DNA of 64,000 bases from an uncultured SAR86 cluster bacterium (GCA_902562135.1 CACESE010000004.1:1-64000); one strand, 5' to 3'; numbered from the stretch's first letter, positions 46,848 through 56,147 are shown. Translations and numbers: made by a program. Notes: generated by a model from the sequence alone, not told the origin.

Positions 46848-47784
46848 ATATAGTTTTTATCTTTTCACTTTATTATTTTTTTTACCCTTAAAAGCACACG
46901 AATTTAATCCTGCTCATTTAATTATTGAGGAGAGTGAAGATTTCAAATATGACATTGTTTGGATGTATCCAATCAGGAACCTTGGCCCGGTAGATTTATC
47001 TCTGCCAAAAGATTGTGAATCCAATTCAGTTGAAGTTTTTCAAGAAAGTAAATATTTGTCTGAAAAAATATCCATGCAATGTGAAAGTACTATTAAAGGA
47101 AAGCCCATTTTTATTAATGGTTTATCGATCTTAAATGACGCTTTAGTAACAGTTAAATTTATTGATGGGGAAAGATTTGAAGGATTAGTAAGCGTAAAAG
47201 AGTCTAAATTAGTAATACCAGAAGAAACCCAGGTATTTCCAACCGGTTACTTTATCTTGGGTATAGAACATTTAATCGGTGGTCCGGATCATTTGGTTTT
47301 TGTTTTTGGATTATTATTCATTGTTTTTGGTTGGCGTAATTTAATAAAAACAATCACCGCCTTCACCTTAGCTCACAGTCTTACTCTAGGTCTATCAGTA
47401 ATGGGATTTGTCAGCTTACCGTCTATAACAATTGAGGCTTTAATAGCACTAACTATTATTTATCTTGCACTTGAAATAAACGAAGATAAAAATTCTAACC
47501 AAACGCCTTGGCTAATGGCCTTTGGTTTTGGCTTGCTTCATGGTTTTGGTTTTGCAGGTGCTCTTAGTGAGATTGGCATTGCGAATGAACAATTGTTGCT
47601 CTCTTTGCTTTTTTTTAATATTGGAATTGAAATGGGTCAACTAATTATGATTCCAATTTTTCTAACCATTATTTGGTTTCTTACCAAAATTAAAATTAAT
47701 TTTTCAGTCACGAAATTATCTTCCTATGCCATTGGTGGATTAGGAAGCTTTTGGCTGATTGAAAGAGTGTTAGGAATTTTTTAA
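46840..47784 (+). CDS. HupE/UreJ-2 family membrane protein
   Basis: A 314-residue protein with a signal peptide and an N-terminal periplasmic domain of about 130 residues, then six or so helices. Metal-binding-like histidines occur in ILGIEHLIGGPDHLVFV and FTLAHSLTLGLSV, and LLHGFGFAGAL is diagnostic of the family. HupE/UreJ proteins carry nickel or cobalt in some bacteria; the second group, to which this belongs, is uncharacterised. No hydrogenase or urease genes are near. Transcription ends at the terminator that begins at its stop codon. Confidence 0.85.
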   Translation: MNKYSFYLFTLLFFLPLKAHEFNPAHLIIEESEDFKYDIVWMYPIRNLGPVDLSLPKDCESNSVEVFQESKYLSEKISMQCESTIKGKPIFINGLSILNDALVTVKFIDGERFEGLVSVKESKLVIPEETQVFPTGYFILGIEHLIGGPDHLVFVFGLLFIVFGWRNLIKTITAFTLAHSLTLGLSVMGFVSLPSITIEALIALTIIYLALEINEDKNSNQTPWLMAFGFGLLHGFGFAGALSEIGIANEQLLLSLLFFNIGIEMGQLIMIPIFLTIIWFLTKIKINFSVTKLSSYAIGGLGSFWLIERVLGIF

Positions 47785-47815
47785 AAAAAAGGCTGCTTGA
47801 AAGCAGCCTTTTTTT
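47783..47815. terminator. Bidirectional Rho-independent terminator
   Basis: GGCTGCT-TGAA-AGCAGCC preceded by eight A and followed by seven T. It begins in the stop codon of the HupE-like gene and ends 6 bp before the end of the convergent lipoprotein gene at 47822, serving both. Confidence 0.93.
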
Positions 47816-47821
47816 ATTTCG

Positions 47822-48631
47822 CTAAGTTAAAGGTATCTCACCTGAGTTGTAATCAACAGGTGCTTCACAAGTCAAAACTTCGTTAAAAGCGTCTTGAATA
47901 TCAGATCCTGTTTCAGCAAAGTAAGAATTTCCAGCCTCTCTAAGCTCGGCATTTTGATTGAAGTTGCCCCAAAATAAATCGACCTCCTCATCTTCGTAAT
48001 CAGGTGCCAATATTACGTAACCGTATGGAGCATAAATAGAACTATCACTAGCTTCTATCCATTCTTCAAATTGATCTATGACCGCTATCAACTCACTAGC
48101 TCCTTGTCCTTCGTTATAAAGACACTGTTGATAATCAGATGAAAAAGAAGTCAAATCAAATTCACCTAAAGAATTACCAGCTCTTCTTACATACGCGTCA
48201 AAAGAAAAAGTGTCTGCTTTAGAACCACAAGCAAGAATGTCTGCTGTGGATTCTGCCCACTCAGTTGTTTTGTCATAACCTTCCCAGGTCTCCCAACCTG
48301 CCTCTGCGTCAGCTTTCGAATTCCATACTAGCTGCCAAAAGCCATCGCCTGGTGCGTCTTCAGGTTTATCTCCTTCAAAGGTGATACCGTAAGCTGCCAC
48401 AAGAGTTGAGTTAGTTTCAACCAACAAGTCTTGCCATTCGGGAAGCATATCGCTGTTAAAATTTTCTACCGACCAATTTTCGCCGTAAGTACATGGAACA
48501 TACTCCATGTAAAATTTCTGGGGATATTCTTCGGATCCAAGATCTGCATAAGTCATTTCTGGTTCAGAACTGCATGCAGAAAAAATGGCTAGAGTCGTGA
48601 TCAAAGTTAAAATATATAACTTATTTTTCAT
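47822..48631 (-). CDS. Lipoprotein of the two-domain secreted family
   Basis: A 269-residue lipoprotein: signal peptide with lipobox FSAC (Cys20), then an acidic, tryptophan-rich mature protein of two similar halves, each with a Cys start (VPCTYGENW and QQCLYNEGQ), an EEW/PEW helix and a late WQLVWNS or DLFWGNF strand. In layout it resembles the three secreted proteins at 38-40 kb, and its leader GGAGAGTACAAAAATG differs in one base from that of copy A. Family and function not recognised. Confidence 0.75.
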   Translation of the reverse strand: MKNKLYILTLITTLAIFSACSSEPEMTYADLGSEEYPQKFYMEYVPCTYGENWSVENFNSDMLPEWQDLLVETNSTLVAAYGITFEGDKPEDAPGDGFWQLVWNSKADAEAGWETWEGYDKTTEWAESTADILACGSKADTFSFDAYVRRAGNSLGEFDLTSFSSDYQQCLYNEGQGASELIAVIDQFEEWIEASDSSIYAPYGYVILAPDYEDEEVDLFWGNFNQNAELREAGNSYFAETGSDIQDAFNEVLTCEAPVDYNSGEIPLT

Positions 48632-48717
48632 TTTTGTACTCTCCGTTAAATTAAATGAATATTAAGTATCCTCCCAAAAAACTTTATGATCAAGTTAGAG
48701 ATTTTAAATTTCTTTAA

Positions 48718-49578
48718 TTAAGAATTTAATTGTTCGATTATTTTATTTTGAATGATTTCTAAGTGCGGGTTTGGCCCGCTATTGAAAATTTTTTTTAACA
48801 TTTCTTCGTGATCGGAATAATCAAGAAGTCCTTGTTGATAGCTCTTTCTGGATTTAAGATTTTGCCAATATTTAGCTACGTTAGGTAATTCTGGCATCTC
48901 TAATAAGCTTTCCATTTTCATTTCAACCAATCTATTAAAACAACACATCAGATTTATGTCAGCGTGGCTGAAGGCACCCAATAAAAAACTTTTATCGTTT
49001 AAATTATTCTCAAGCGCAATTAATTCTCTTGTAAATCTGTTATAAACAATAGGCCCAATCCTATTCTTCAAAGAGGAAAAATACATTGTCAGAAATGCGA
49101 TTTTCCTTTCTCTTCTTGGGTGTTTGAAAATTATTCTCAAGATAGATTTAAATTTTAGATTTTTAATCAGGTCTTCAATCAAGCCAGTTGAAAAAAGCGG
49201 AACCATTGTTCCTAAACTTCTCCCAAGACCTACCCCTTCAGTAAGAGTTGTATCTTCCACCCACTTTTTTAATTCACTTCTTTTAACTGGATCTTGGGGC
49301 CAAAGGTTTATCTCGTTATCACCTTTCAGATCATCGATTCTCTCAATTATGTAAGCACTATCACGAATTATTTCGTCATTAAGTTTCAAAACCGGTACGA
49401 CCGCCGTGGGGTTGATGTTTTTAAGAAAATCATCAGTCAGGTTACCAGCTTCATCACTTTGATCGCAAAGCTCTATCCTTTCGCTTTTAAATGACAATCC
49501 TTTTTCATAAAGAGCCACTCTGACCATTTGGCTGCATATCGACCAATGGGCATGATAGAGAGTTAGCTCTTGTTTCAT
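48718..49578 (-). CDS. Glutathione S-transferase family protein
   Basis: A 286-residue cytosolic GST. The N-terminal thioredoxin-like domain begins with LTLYHAHWSICSQMVRVALYEKGL, where the serine/cysteine region interacts with glutathione, and has VVPVLKLNDEIIRDSAYIIERID (cis-Pro and the SNAIL-like serine). A long all-helical C-terminal domain follows, of the extended GDAP1-like type. It probably works with glutathione made by the gshA product (52624). Substrate unknown. Confidence 0.82.
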   Translation of the reverse strand: MKQELTLYHAHWSICSQMVRVALYEKGLSFKSERIELCDQSDEAGNLTDDFLKNINPTAVVPVLKLNDEIIRDSAYIIERIDDLKGDNEINLWPQDPVKRSELKKWVEDTTLTEGVGLGRSLGTMVPLFSTGLIEDLIKNLKFKSILRIIFKHPRRERKIAFLTMYFSSLKNRIGPIVYNRFTRELIALENNLNDKSFLLGAFSHADINLMCCFNRLVEMKMESLLEMPELPNVAKYWQNLKSRKSYQQGLLDYSDHEEMLKKIFNSGPNPHLEIIQNKIIEQLNS

Positions 49579-49653
49579 CTATAAGTTTTTAAATTTATTT
49601 CTTCTTCTAGAAAACATTTAACTTATACTATATTTAAGAAAATATTAAGAAAT

Positions 49654-50040
49654 ATGTTAGACAAAATTATTCTCCTTCTAATTGGCCTTGAATGGTTTGG
49701 GTTTGGCGTGCTCGGCCTTTTTTTTCCAGACATCATTGCGGGCCTATTAGGAGTCACGGCTTACTCTGAATCTAATCTTTACCTTAATGAGACAAGGGCT
49801 TTGTACGCATTTTTTACTATCATAGGATTGATGTCATTAATTAGTATCTTAAGGGTTAATTTAAGAAAAAAAGTGTATTTAACATTCACCATTTTAATGG
49901 GAAGTTTTTTGATTGGACGACTTTTCAGTTTTGGATTAGATAATAGTTTTGATGGAACGTCTGCTATGATTTTTCTAAATGAATTTATTGTGTTTGTTAT
50001 AGCTTATTGGCGTTATTCAAAAAGAGAATTCATTTTTTAA
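49654..50040 (+). CDS. Small four-helix membrane protein
   Basis: A 128-residue protein with four hydrophobic helices: about residues 4-32, 45-64, 75-92 and 101-118. Conserved-looking elements are LYLNETRALYAFF and a GRLFSFGLD stretch. This resembles small DUF4345-like membrane proteins, but I cannot verify that. No ribosome site of note. It ends at the base before the convergent hydrolase gene. Confidence 0.65.
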   Translation: MLDKIILLLIGLEWFGFGVLGLFFPDIIAGLLGVTAYSESNLYLNETRALYAFFTIIGLMSLISILRVNLRKKVYLTFTILMGSFLIGRLFSFGLDNSFDGTSAMIFLNEFIVFVIAYWRYSKREFIF

Positions 50041-50979
50041 TCATAAAATTTTAGCAATAAAATCGAATGCATCTTTCTTTGCTTTTCTTCTAATATCCCA
50101 ATTTCCACCTGTCCAAGCTCCCAAAGCTGCAATTTTTTCAAATAAAACGATCCTATCCTCCATTGTATTGCCTGGTAAAATTTCTCCATCGTCAGTTTCG
50201 TAAGTGATGTCGCCTTCCTTGTCAATTCTTGCAAACTTCTCAGTGTTTGGAACGATTGAATCAGGCCAAAAAGTTTTTGGCATTACCGAATCAAATCCGT
50301 GAAGACCCTCCTCGTAAAGAATATAGCTACAATCACCTCCTACATCTTTAATACCTTTGGTTAATTTTTGCGCAAGTGAATAAGGGGTGTAATCATCTTT
50401 TCCTCCCAACAAATTAAGTATTGGCGAGTCGGACCAGCGCATTTCATCTGGCCAGTAAATAGCCAAAGGATAATAATTCAAATGCAATGCAAATCTCTCG
50501 CCATTTGGAGCTAGTTTTTCAGCCAGTGGAAGCCATGCAGAATAAAGAGATGCTGCGCCTCCCAAACTCCAACCACAAATCCCAATTTTTTTATTGTCAA
50601 TATCAGGATGTCTAGATAGAAATTTCAAAGCCTCGTAAGCATCAGCCATTAACATCGCATAAGTAACAGACAACTGATCCTCAGCAGTGCTAGTCACTCC
50701 TCTTGCATCAAAACTATCTACTTGAAAAACAGCGTACCCTGCTTCTAAAAGTTGTATCATCATTTGGTATTGAGCACCGCCCCAGCCTCCACTGTGATGT
50801 ACACAAACCATACAGGACAACTTGCCAGAAAATTTTTCAGGAAATAAAAGCCAACCCTTTGCATCTTGAGAGGGAGATTTTTCATAATCTTTTATGATTT
50901 GATGAAATTCGTATGGATTGGAAGATTTATATTCTATATATCCAAATTGTCCTTTTTTGAAAGTTATATCTTCATTCAT
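50041..50979 (-). CDS. Dienelactone hydrolase-like alpha/beta hydrolase
   Basis: A 312-residue alpha/beta hydrolase. The oxyanion/cap region has [13 protein letters not shown]; the nucleophile elbow is [12 protein letters not shown], with serine rather than the cysteine of true dienelactone hydrolases; [14 protein letters not shown] gives the acid and HGFDS the catalytic histidine. No signal peptide. Substrate unknown; related enzymes act on esters or lactones. It is divergent from pckA across a 108 bp spacer with an inverted repeat. Confidence 0.82.
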   Translation of the reverse strand: MNEDITFKKGQFGYIEYKSSNPYEFHQIIKDYEKSPSQDAKGWLLFPEKFSGKLSCMVCVHHSGGWGGAQYQMMIQLLEAGYAVFQVDSFDARGVTSTAEDQLSVTYAMLMADAYEALKFLSRHPDIDNKKIGICGWSLGGAASLYSAWLPLAEKLAPNGERFALHLNYYPLAIYWPDEMRWSDSPILNLLGGKDDYTPYSLAQKLTKGIKDVGGDCSYILYEEGLHGFDSVMPKTFWPDSIVPNTEKFARIDKEGDITYETDDGEILPGNTMEDRIVLFEKIAALGAWTGGNWDIRRKAKKDAFDFIAKIL

Positions 50980-50988
50980 AGGTATCTT

Positions 50989-51015
50989 CTCATAATAAAT
51001 ATTACTATTTATGAG
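50989..51015. promoter_or_regulatory. Inverted repeat in the hydrolase/pckA divergent spacer
   Basis: CTCATAA, 13 bases, TTATGAG. It lies 10 bp upstream of the hydrolase start. A second small dyad AGATC-AACCC-GATCT lies nearer to pckA (51058-51072). Candidate operator sites only; no regulator gene is adjacent. Confidence 0.3.
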
Positions 51016-51087
51016 TATGATATAACATTTAATTTTGGCATAATAAGTTACCTTTTTAGATCAACCCGATCTTATTTTGGGAGAAAT

Positions 51088-52611
51088 ATGAATCACAATT
51101 TACCTTCAGATTCTCTGCTTGAAATCGCCTTAAAAAATGGTGAAGGTACTATTGTTAAAAATGGTGCATTAGTTGTTACTACAGGAAAAAGAACCGGTAG
51201 AAGTCCGGCAGATAAATTTATTGTAAGTGACGCTAAAACAAAAGAAGTTGTAAATTGGGGAGAAGATAATCAGCCTATTGAACCTCAGTTTTTTGAAAAA
51301 CTTTGGGATGAGTCAGAGGAATATTTAAAAAATAAAACTACTTATACTTCCGATCTTCATGTTGGAGCTAGCGAAGAACACTATCAGCCGGTTAGAGTAG
51401 AAAATGAATTAGCTTGGCACAATATGTTTTGCCAGAGTCTTTTCATAAGACCAAACTCCTTTAACCCATTAAATAAACCAGCTTGGCATCTTCGATGTGC
51501 ACCTAATTTTGTTTGTGATCCTAAAAGACATGGCACAAATTCAGATGGAACAGTAATGATTAATTTTTCTTCGAATCAAATTCTGATTTTAGGAATTGCA
51601 TACGCAGGAGAAATGAAAAAATCAATGTTCAGTGTCATGAACTTCATACTCCCTGAAAGCGATGTTCTTTCAATGCATTGTGCTGCAAATGCTGGCTTAA
51701 ACGGAGATGTATCTTTATTTTTTGGACTTTCTGGAACAGGCAAAACGACACTTTCTGCTGATCCCGAGAGATGGCTTATTGGTGACGACGAGCATGGTTG
51801 GGGCGATGGTATTGTGTTCAATATTGAAGGTGGCTGTTATGCGAAAACTATTGATTTGTCACAAAAAAATGAGCCAATAATTTGGAATGCAATCAAGCAT
51901 GGATCGATAATTGAAAATGTAGTTTTTAATCCTCAAACTTTAGAAACTGATTACACCGATACATCACTGACTGAAAACGGTCGTTGTGTTTACCCATTAA
52001 GCCATATCGATCAACATCTAGAAAAAAATTATGGCGGCGAACCAAATTCTATAATATTTCTAACATGTGATTTATCGGGCGTCATGCCTCCTGTATCGAT
52101 ACTTTCTAAAGAGCAAGCGGCTTATCATTTTTTGAGCGGTTATACTGCTAAAGTCGGATCGACCGAGCTCGGCTCAACTTCCGACATTGACTCGACTTTT
52201 TCAAATTGCTATGGCGCTCCATTCTTCCCAAGAAAAGCGCAAGTTTATGCAGATCTATTGATGAAAAGAATTGAAGGTTTCGGAAGCAAAGTTTACATTG
52301 TAAATTCTGGTTGGACTGGAGGTTCTTATGGAGTTGGTTCACGTTTTAAAATACCCACAACCCGAAGCATCATTAAAGCTATTCAGTCTGGAGAAATTGA
52401 AAATAGCTCGAGAGACAAACTCGACATTATGAACGTTGAAATACCTACCGAGTTACCTGGAGTAGAAACAAACCTATTGAACCCAAAAAAGACATGGTCT
52501 AATTCTGATCAGTACAATCAAGCTGCAGAGAAATTAGCATCTAAGTTCAATGAAAACATCTCAAAATTTGAGGTGTCCGAAGAAATAAGGAATTCTGGAC
52601 CTGTTCTGTAA
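51088..52611 (+). CDS. pckA: Phosphoenolpyruvate carboxykinase (ATP)
   Basis: Gluconeogenic conversion of oxaloacetate to phosphoenolpyruvate. Start at ATG 51088 after a GGGAGAAAT ribosome site; the frame is open much further upstream but that part is AT-rich and not PEPCK-like. Signatures: [27 protein letters not shown], the P-loop GLSGTGKT (residues 213-220) and the metal region IGDDEHGW. At 507 residues it is slightly short of the usual 530. gshA follows after 12 bp. With class I aldolase it gives a gluconeogenic route. Confidence 0.96.
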   Translation: MNHNLPSDSLLEIALKNGEGTIVKNGALVVTTGKRTGRSPADKFIVSDAKTKEVVNWGEDNQPIEPQFFEKLWDESEEYLKNKTTYTSDLHVGASEEHYQPVRVENELAWHNMFCQSLFIRPNSFNPLNKPAWHLRCAPNFVCDPKRHGTNSDGTVMINFSSNQILILGIAYAGEMKKSMFSVMNFILPESDVLSMHCAANAGLNGDVSLFFGLSGTGKTTLSADPERWLIGDDEHGWGDGIVFNIEGGCYAKTIDLSQKNEPIIWNAIKHGSIIENVVFNPQTLETDYTDTSLTENGRCVYPLSHIDQHLEKNYGGEPNSIIFLTCDLSGVMPPVSILSKEQAAYHFLSGYTAKVGSTELGSTSDIDSTFSNCYGAPFFPRKAQVYADLLMKRIEGFGSKVYIVNSGWTGGSYGVGSRFKIPTTRSIIKAIQSGEIENSSRDKLDIMNVEIPTELPGVETNLLNPKKTWSNSDQYNQAAEKLASKFNENISKFEVSEEIRNSGPVL

Positions 52612-52623
52612 TCTCTAAAAAAT

Positions 52624-54177
52624 ATGTCTGAATCTTTTAAAGAGACATTAAATCTATTAAAAGACTCTGACCTTAGTGATTTTTCAAAATTTTCATTGAG
52701 AGGTATCGAAAAAGAATCATTAAGAGTTTTCGATAAAACTATCTCTTTAACTGATCATCCAACTTCTCTTGGTTCAACTTTGACAAATCGATACATTACT
52801 ACTGATTTTTCTGAAGCCTTACTGGAATTAATTACGAATAAAAAAAATTCAATTGACGAATCCTTAAGCGAATTAGAGGATGTTTTAAACTTTGTCTTTA
52901 AAAATTGTTCAGAAACTATCTGGCCAAGTAGCGTCCCTTGCACGATTGAAGATGAAAATAAAATTAGAATCGCAGAATATGGCTCTTCAAATTCAGGCCT
53001 ATTGAAAAACCTTTATAGAAAAGGTCTCAGCGAAAGATATGGCAGCATGATGCAGTGTGTTTCTGGAATTCATTACAATTTCTCTCTAAACGATGAGTTT
53101 TTTTTGAAATTAGCTCCTCAAAATACTTCACTTCAAGAATTCAAGAATGAATCTTACTTAAGTCTAGTTAGAAACTTTAGAAGAAACGCTTGGTTATTAC
53201 TCTACCTTTTTGGCGCCAGTCCAATTGTTCCAAAATCCTTCATAGCTGGTAGAAAAAACTTTCTTCAAAACTTAAATGATCAAGATTTTTATTTAGAGAA
53301 CGCAACTTGTTTAAGAATGAGTGAATTAGGTTATATGTCAAATGCTCAGGACAACCTATTCATTGCGTACAACAATTTAGACGAATATGTTGAAAATCTT
53401 CTTTATGCGCTTAAGGAAAAATTTCCAAGATATGAGCAAATCGGAATTGAAAAAGAAGGAGAATTCATTCAAATAAATGATTCAATTATTCAAATAGAAA
53501 ACGAATACTACAGTTCTATAAGACCAAAACGCATTGTAGGCTCTGGTGAAAGACCAATAAACGCGCTCAAAGAAAAAGGCATTGAATATGTTGAAGTAAG
53601 ATGTATGGACAATAATCCTTTCGAGCCACTTGGTATTTCAGCTGAGACAAGTCATTTCTTAGAAGCTTACTTGATGACATGTTTAGCAGACGAAAATAAA
53701 TTTGCGTCTAAAGAAGAGATAGTTGAAATTCAAACCAACTGGCAAAATGTAGTGAAAGATGGAAGAAATCCAGATCTAAATATTTTGGTAAATGGTAAAG
53801 AAATAAATATCAGAGATGCTGCAAATTCAATTCTCGAAAAAATAAAAATTTTTAATTCTTCAATTACAGATGAAGCTGATAATCTCAAAACTAATATAAC
53901 CAACTCAATTGCACTTCAAGAAAAGAAAATTGAGAATTCTGACCTTACCCCATCTGGCAAAATTATAAAAATCATGAAAGATAACGATATGACTTGGACA
54001 GATTTCAATTTAGAGCTCTACGAAGAGCACAAAAGATATTTTTCAAGCTTAACTAAAAATTTGTCTTATTTGGAAGAAGAAGTAAAAACTTCACTAGTTA
54101 AATTCAATGAATTAGAAAAAGAAGAAGAAATTCCATTTGCAGATTTTTTAAAAAACTATTTAAATGCATTAAATTAA
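52624..54177 (+). CDS. gshA: Glutamate-cysteine ligase
   Basis: First step of glutathione synthesis (proteobacterial GshA class I). N-terminal RGIEKESLRVF is the nucleotide/metal region, QCVSGIHYNFSL the substrate loop, and YVEVRCMDNNPFEPLGIS another catalytic patch. The 517-residue length agrees with E. coli GshA (518). It lies 12 bp after pckA and 12 bp before the quinone oxidoreductase gene, so the three are probably one operon. Supplies the cofactor for the glutathione transferase at 48718. Confidence 0.94.
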   Translation: MSESFKETLNLLKDSDLSDFSKFSLRGIEKESLRVFDKTISLTDHPTSLGSTLTNRYITTDFSEALLELITNKKNSIDESLSELEDVLNFVFKNCSETIWPSSVPCTIEDENKIRIAEYGSSNSGLLKNLYRKGLSERYGSMMQCVSGIHYNFSLNDEFFLKLAPQNTSLQEFKNESYLSLVRNFRRNAWLLLYLFGASPIVPKSFIAGRKNFLQNLNDQDFYLENATCLRMSELGYMSNAQDNLFIAYNNLDEYVENLLYALKEKFPRYEQIGIEKEGEFIQINDSIIQIENEYYSSIRPKRIVGSGERPINALKEKGIEYVEVRCMDNNPFEPLGISAETSHFLEAYLMTCLADENKFASKEEIVEIQTNWQNVVKDGRNPDLNILVNGKEINIRDAANSILEKIKIFNSSITDEADNLKTNITNSIALQEKKIENSDLTPSGKIIKIMKDNDMTWTDFNLELYEEHKRYFSSLTKNLSYLEEEVKTSLVKFNELEKEEEIPFADFLKNYLNALN

Positions 54178-54189
54178 TTTAGGAGAAAT

Positions 54190-55161
54190 ATGAAAGCGTT
54201 TGTATGTAGAGAATTCGGGCCTGTTGATTCTCATAAAGTTGAAGAAATAGAGGATCCAAGAGCAGAACCAGGGATGGTAATTATTGATGTCAAAGCCGCT
54301 GGAGTGAGTTTTCCAGATGTATTAATTATTCAAGGCAAATATCAATTCCAACCACCCTTTCCATTTTCTCCTGGCGGTGAAGTCGCTGGAGTAATCTCTG
54401 AGGTAGGAGAAGGCGTTACTGAATGGAAAGAAGGCGATCGAGTAATTGCAATGATCGGTAATGGCGGAATTGCGGAGAAAGTTTCTGCTTTTGCAGGAAC
54501 TTTAATGACGTTGCCCGAGACTATGGATTTTAAAGACGGAGCCGCTTTCCCCCTCAACTATGGAACAACTTACTACGCCCTAAAACAAAGAGGTAAATTA
54601 AAGGAAGGCGAAACACTTTTGGTCACTGGCGCTGGAGGAGGCGTTGGAACTACAGCAATAGAAATCGGTAAAGCGATGGGGGCTAGAGTTATTGCCGCTG
54701 CAAGTAATCAAGAAAAATTAGATATAGCAAAAAGGTTGGGTGCCGACGAAGTTATTAACTATGGCGACGGAGAGTTGAAGGAAAAGGTAAAAGCTCTGAC
54801 TGATGGTTTAGGAGCTGATGTTATTTACGACGCCGTTGGTGGTGACATCTTTTTACAATGCATGAGATGTATTAATTGGGACGGCAGAGTCCTTGTCATT
54901 GGTTTTCCTGCAGGAATTCCAAAAGTTCCAACAAACCTTGCTTTATTAAAAGGATGTTCAATTGTTGGTGTTTTTTGGGGAAGTTTTACCGGCAGAGAGC
55001 CAGAAGAAAATACAAAGAATTTTCAGGAACTTTTCGCTCTACATGCAGAAGGTAAAATAAAACCAGAAATCACTAAAAGCTATACGTTAGGCAATGCGGT
55101 TGAGGCAATAAAGTCTTTAGAGGACAGGACCGCTACTGGAAAAGTAGTTATAGAAATATAA
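54190..55161 (+). CDS. NADPH:quinone oxidoreductase family protein (MDR)
   Basis: A 323-residue zinc-free MDR enzyme. N-terminal VKAAGVSFPDVLIIQGKYQ, then GGEVAGVISEVGEG, and the NADPH Rossmann motif VTGAGGGVGTTAIEIGKAMG; the INYGD and late GRVLVIGFPAG strands fit the quinone oxidoreductase group. The start follows TAGGAGAAAT, almost the same leader as pckA. Likely a one- or two-electron reductase of quinones or enals. It is the last gene of pckA-gshA-qor, closed by a terminator at its stop. Confidence 0.88.
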   Translation: MKAFVCREFGPVDSHKVEEIEDPRAEPGMVIIDVKAAGVSFPDVLIIQGKYQFQPPFPFSPGGEVAGVISEVGEGVTEWKEGDRVIAMIGNGGIAEKVSAFAGTLMTLPETMDFKDGAAFPLNYGTTYYALKQRGKLKEGETLLVTGAGGGVGTTAIEIGKAMGARVIAAASNQEKLDIAKRLGADEVINYGDGELKEKVKALTDGLGADVIYDAVGGDIFLQCMRCINWDGRVLVIGFPAGIPKVPTNLALLKGCSIVGVFWGSFTGREPEENTKNFQELFALHAEGKIKPEITKSYTLGNAVEAIKSLEDRTATGKVVIEI

Positions 55162-55193
55162 AAAATAAGGAGGCAAAAGCCCCCTTATTTTTT
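55160..55193. terminator. Bidirectional terminator
   Basis: AAAAAATAAGGAGGC, loop AAAA, GCCCCCTTATTTTTT: a 15 bp stem with one A-C mismatch and built-in A and T runs at both ends. It starts in the quinone oxidoreductase stop codon and ends 8 bp before the end of the convergent membrane-protein gene. Confidence 0.9.
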
Positions 55194-55201
55194 AAAAGAT
55201 T

Positions 55202-55621
55202 TTAATTTTCTTTCGGAGCTGGCGCAGTCCACATTCCCCCGATCAAGCCGATAAGAATTGCTACGTAAAAGACTATTCCTAAAGGATCTGATGGGATCAT
55301 AGATCCATTTACATAACCTGTGGCTCCAACGTTATCAACGAAATTTTGCATTCCGCCTGTAAGTTCGAGGCCCGATTCTGAAGCTGCATAAGCCCAATTA
55401 TTTACTGCAGAAGTAACATTCCCATAAGTATTTGCATTGAAAGCTACAACACATAAAGAAATTATAGAATGCATAACTTTCCCAAAAGTATTAACTCCAT
55501 ACAAATTCGCATTAGTGACGCCTCTGAACATCATCCATAAAAGAAGGATATTTCCGATAAAAAAGATGGCGTTCATTTGTAAAAATCCAATATATGATGA
55601 ATTTAAAGCCGCTAGTTCCAT
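55202..55621 (-). CDS. Small membrane protein, tandem paralogue 2
   Basis: A 139-residue protein with three main hydrophobic helices: about residues 12-34, 46-64 and 112-132. Between helices 2 and 3 is a periplasmic-like loop with MQNFVDNVGATGYVNGSMIPSDPLGI. It shares with the gene upstream (55633) the layout and several patches (NFVDNVG versus GFIDYVGN; GSMIPSDPLGIVF versus GSAMPTPLGMAF; LCVVA in helix 2). Family not recognised. It ends 8 bp from a bidirectional terminator. Confidence 0.72.
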   Translation of the reverse strand: MELAALNSSYIGFLQMNAIFFIGNILLLWMMFRGVTNANLYGVNTFGKVMHSIISLCVVAFNANTYGNVTSAVNNWAYAASESGLELTGGMQNFVDNVGATGYVNGSMIPSDPLGIVFYVAILIGLIGGMWTAPAPKEN

Positions 55622-55632
55622 TTTTTCTTCTC

Positions 55633-56049
55633 CTAATTATTTTTAGGGCCCCAAATAAGGCCTAAAATCATTAATAAAACGATAATCAAAAATGCCATAC
55701 CTAAAGGCGTTGGCATTGCCGATCCATCTATATTCCCTACATAATCTATGAAGCCTTGAGCATTTTCTGGATTGCTCATATTGTCAATTCCAAAATCTGT
55801 GATGGCTTCCGAAGCGTTTCGCCAAGGAACAGTCGCTAAAGTAAATTGAATCCAAGAACCTGCAACGACACATAAACCAAATCCTGTGGATAAAAGTTTA
55901 GTGACAATATTTGATTCTGAATTTTCTCTTGTCATATTAGCTACTCTTAAGGCTAGCCAAATTGCAATTATTGTTCCAATAAATGACATTGCGCTGATTA
56001 AGTAACCCATTTGGAAAAAACTCCATATAAGTTGTTCGGTTTCACTCAT
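55633..56049 (-). CDS. Small membrane protein, tandem paralogue 1
   Basis: A 138-residue protein with the same three-helix plan as its downstream neighbour (11 bp apart): helix 1 about residues 12-32, helix 2 about 48-66, helix 3 about 115-133 ending in WGPKNN. The shared loop reads GFIDYVGNIDGSAMPTPLG. A GGAGAG ribosome site precedes the ATG. Transcribed just downstream of the sco gene (98 bp gap); a link to the oxidase cluster is possible but unproven. Not recognised. Confidence 0.72.
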   Translation of the reverse strand: MSETEQLIWSFFQMGYLISAMSFIGTIIAIWLALRVANMTRENSESNIVTKLLSTGFGLCVVAGSWIQFTLATVPWRNASEAITDFGIDNMSNPENAQGFIDYVGNIDGSAMPTPLGMAFLIIVLLMILGLIWGPKNN

Positions 56050-56147
56050 TTTTCTCTCCTAAAAAAATTAAAAATATTGAGAATAAATCTCAATTCCTAG
56101 AATTAAAATAAAACATCAAACAAGTAATTTCAACAAAAATTAGTCGA

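Noticed and set aside
46840-47784. HupE-like gene as evidence for a hydrogenase or urease locus
   Set aside because: No hydrogenase, urease or nickel-chaperone gene occurs in the window; the protein belongs to the second HupE/UreJ group, which occurs without these enzymes.
50866-51087. N-terminal 74-codon extension of pckA
   Set aside because: The extension overlaps the divergent hydrolase gene and its promoter, is rich in Phe/Ile/Tyr as AT-rich non-coding DNA would be, and the proper ribosome site lies before ATG 51088.
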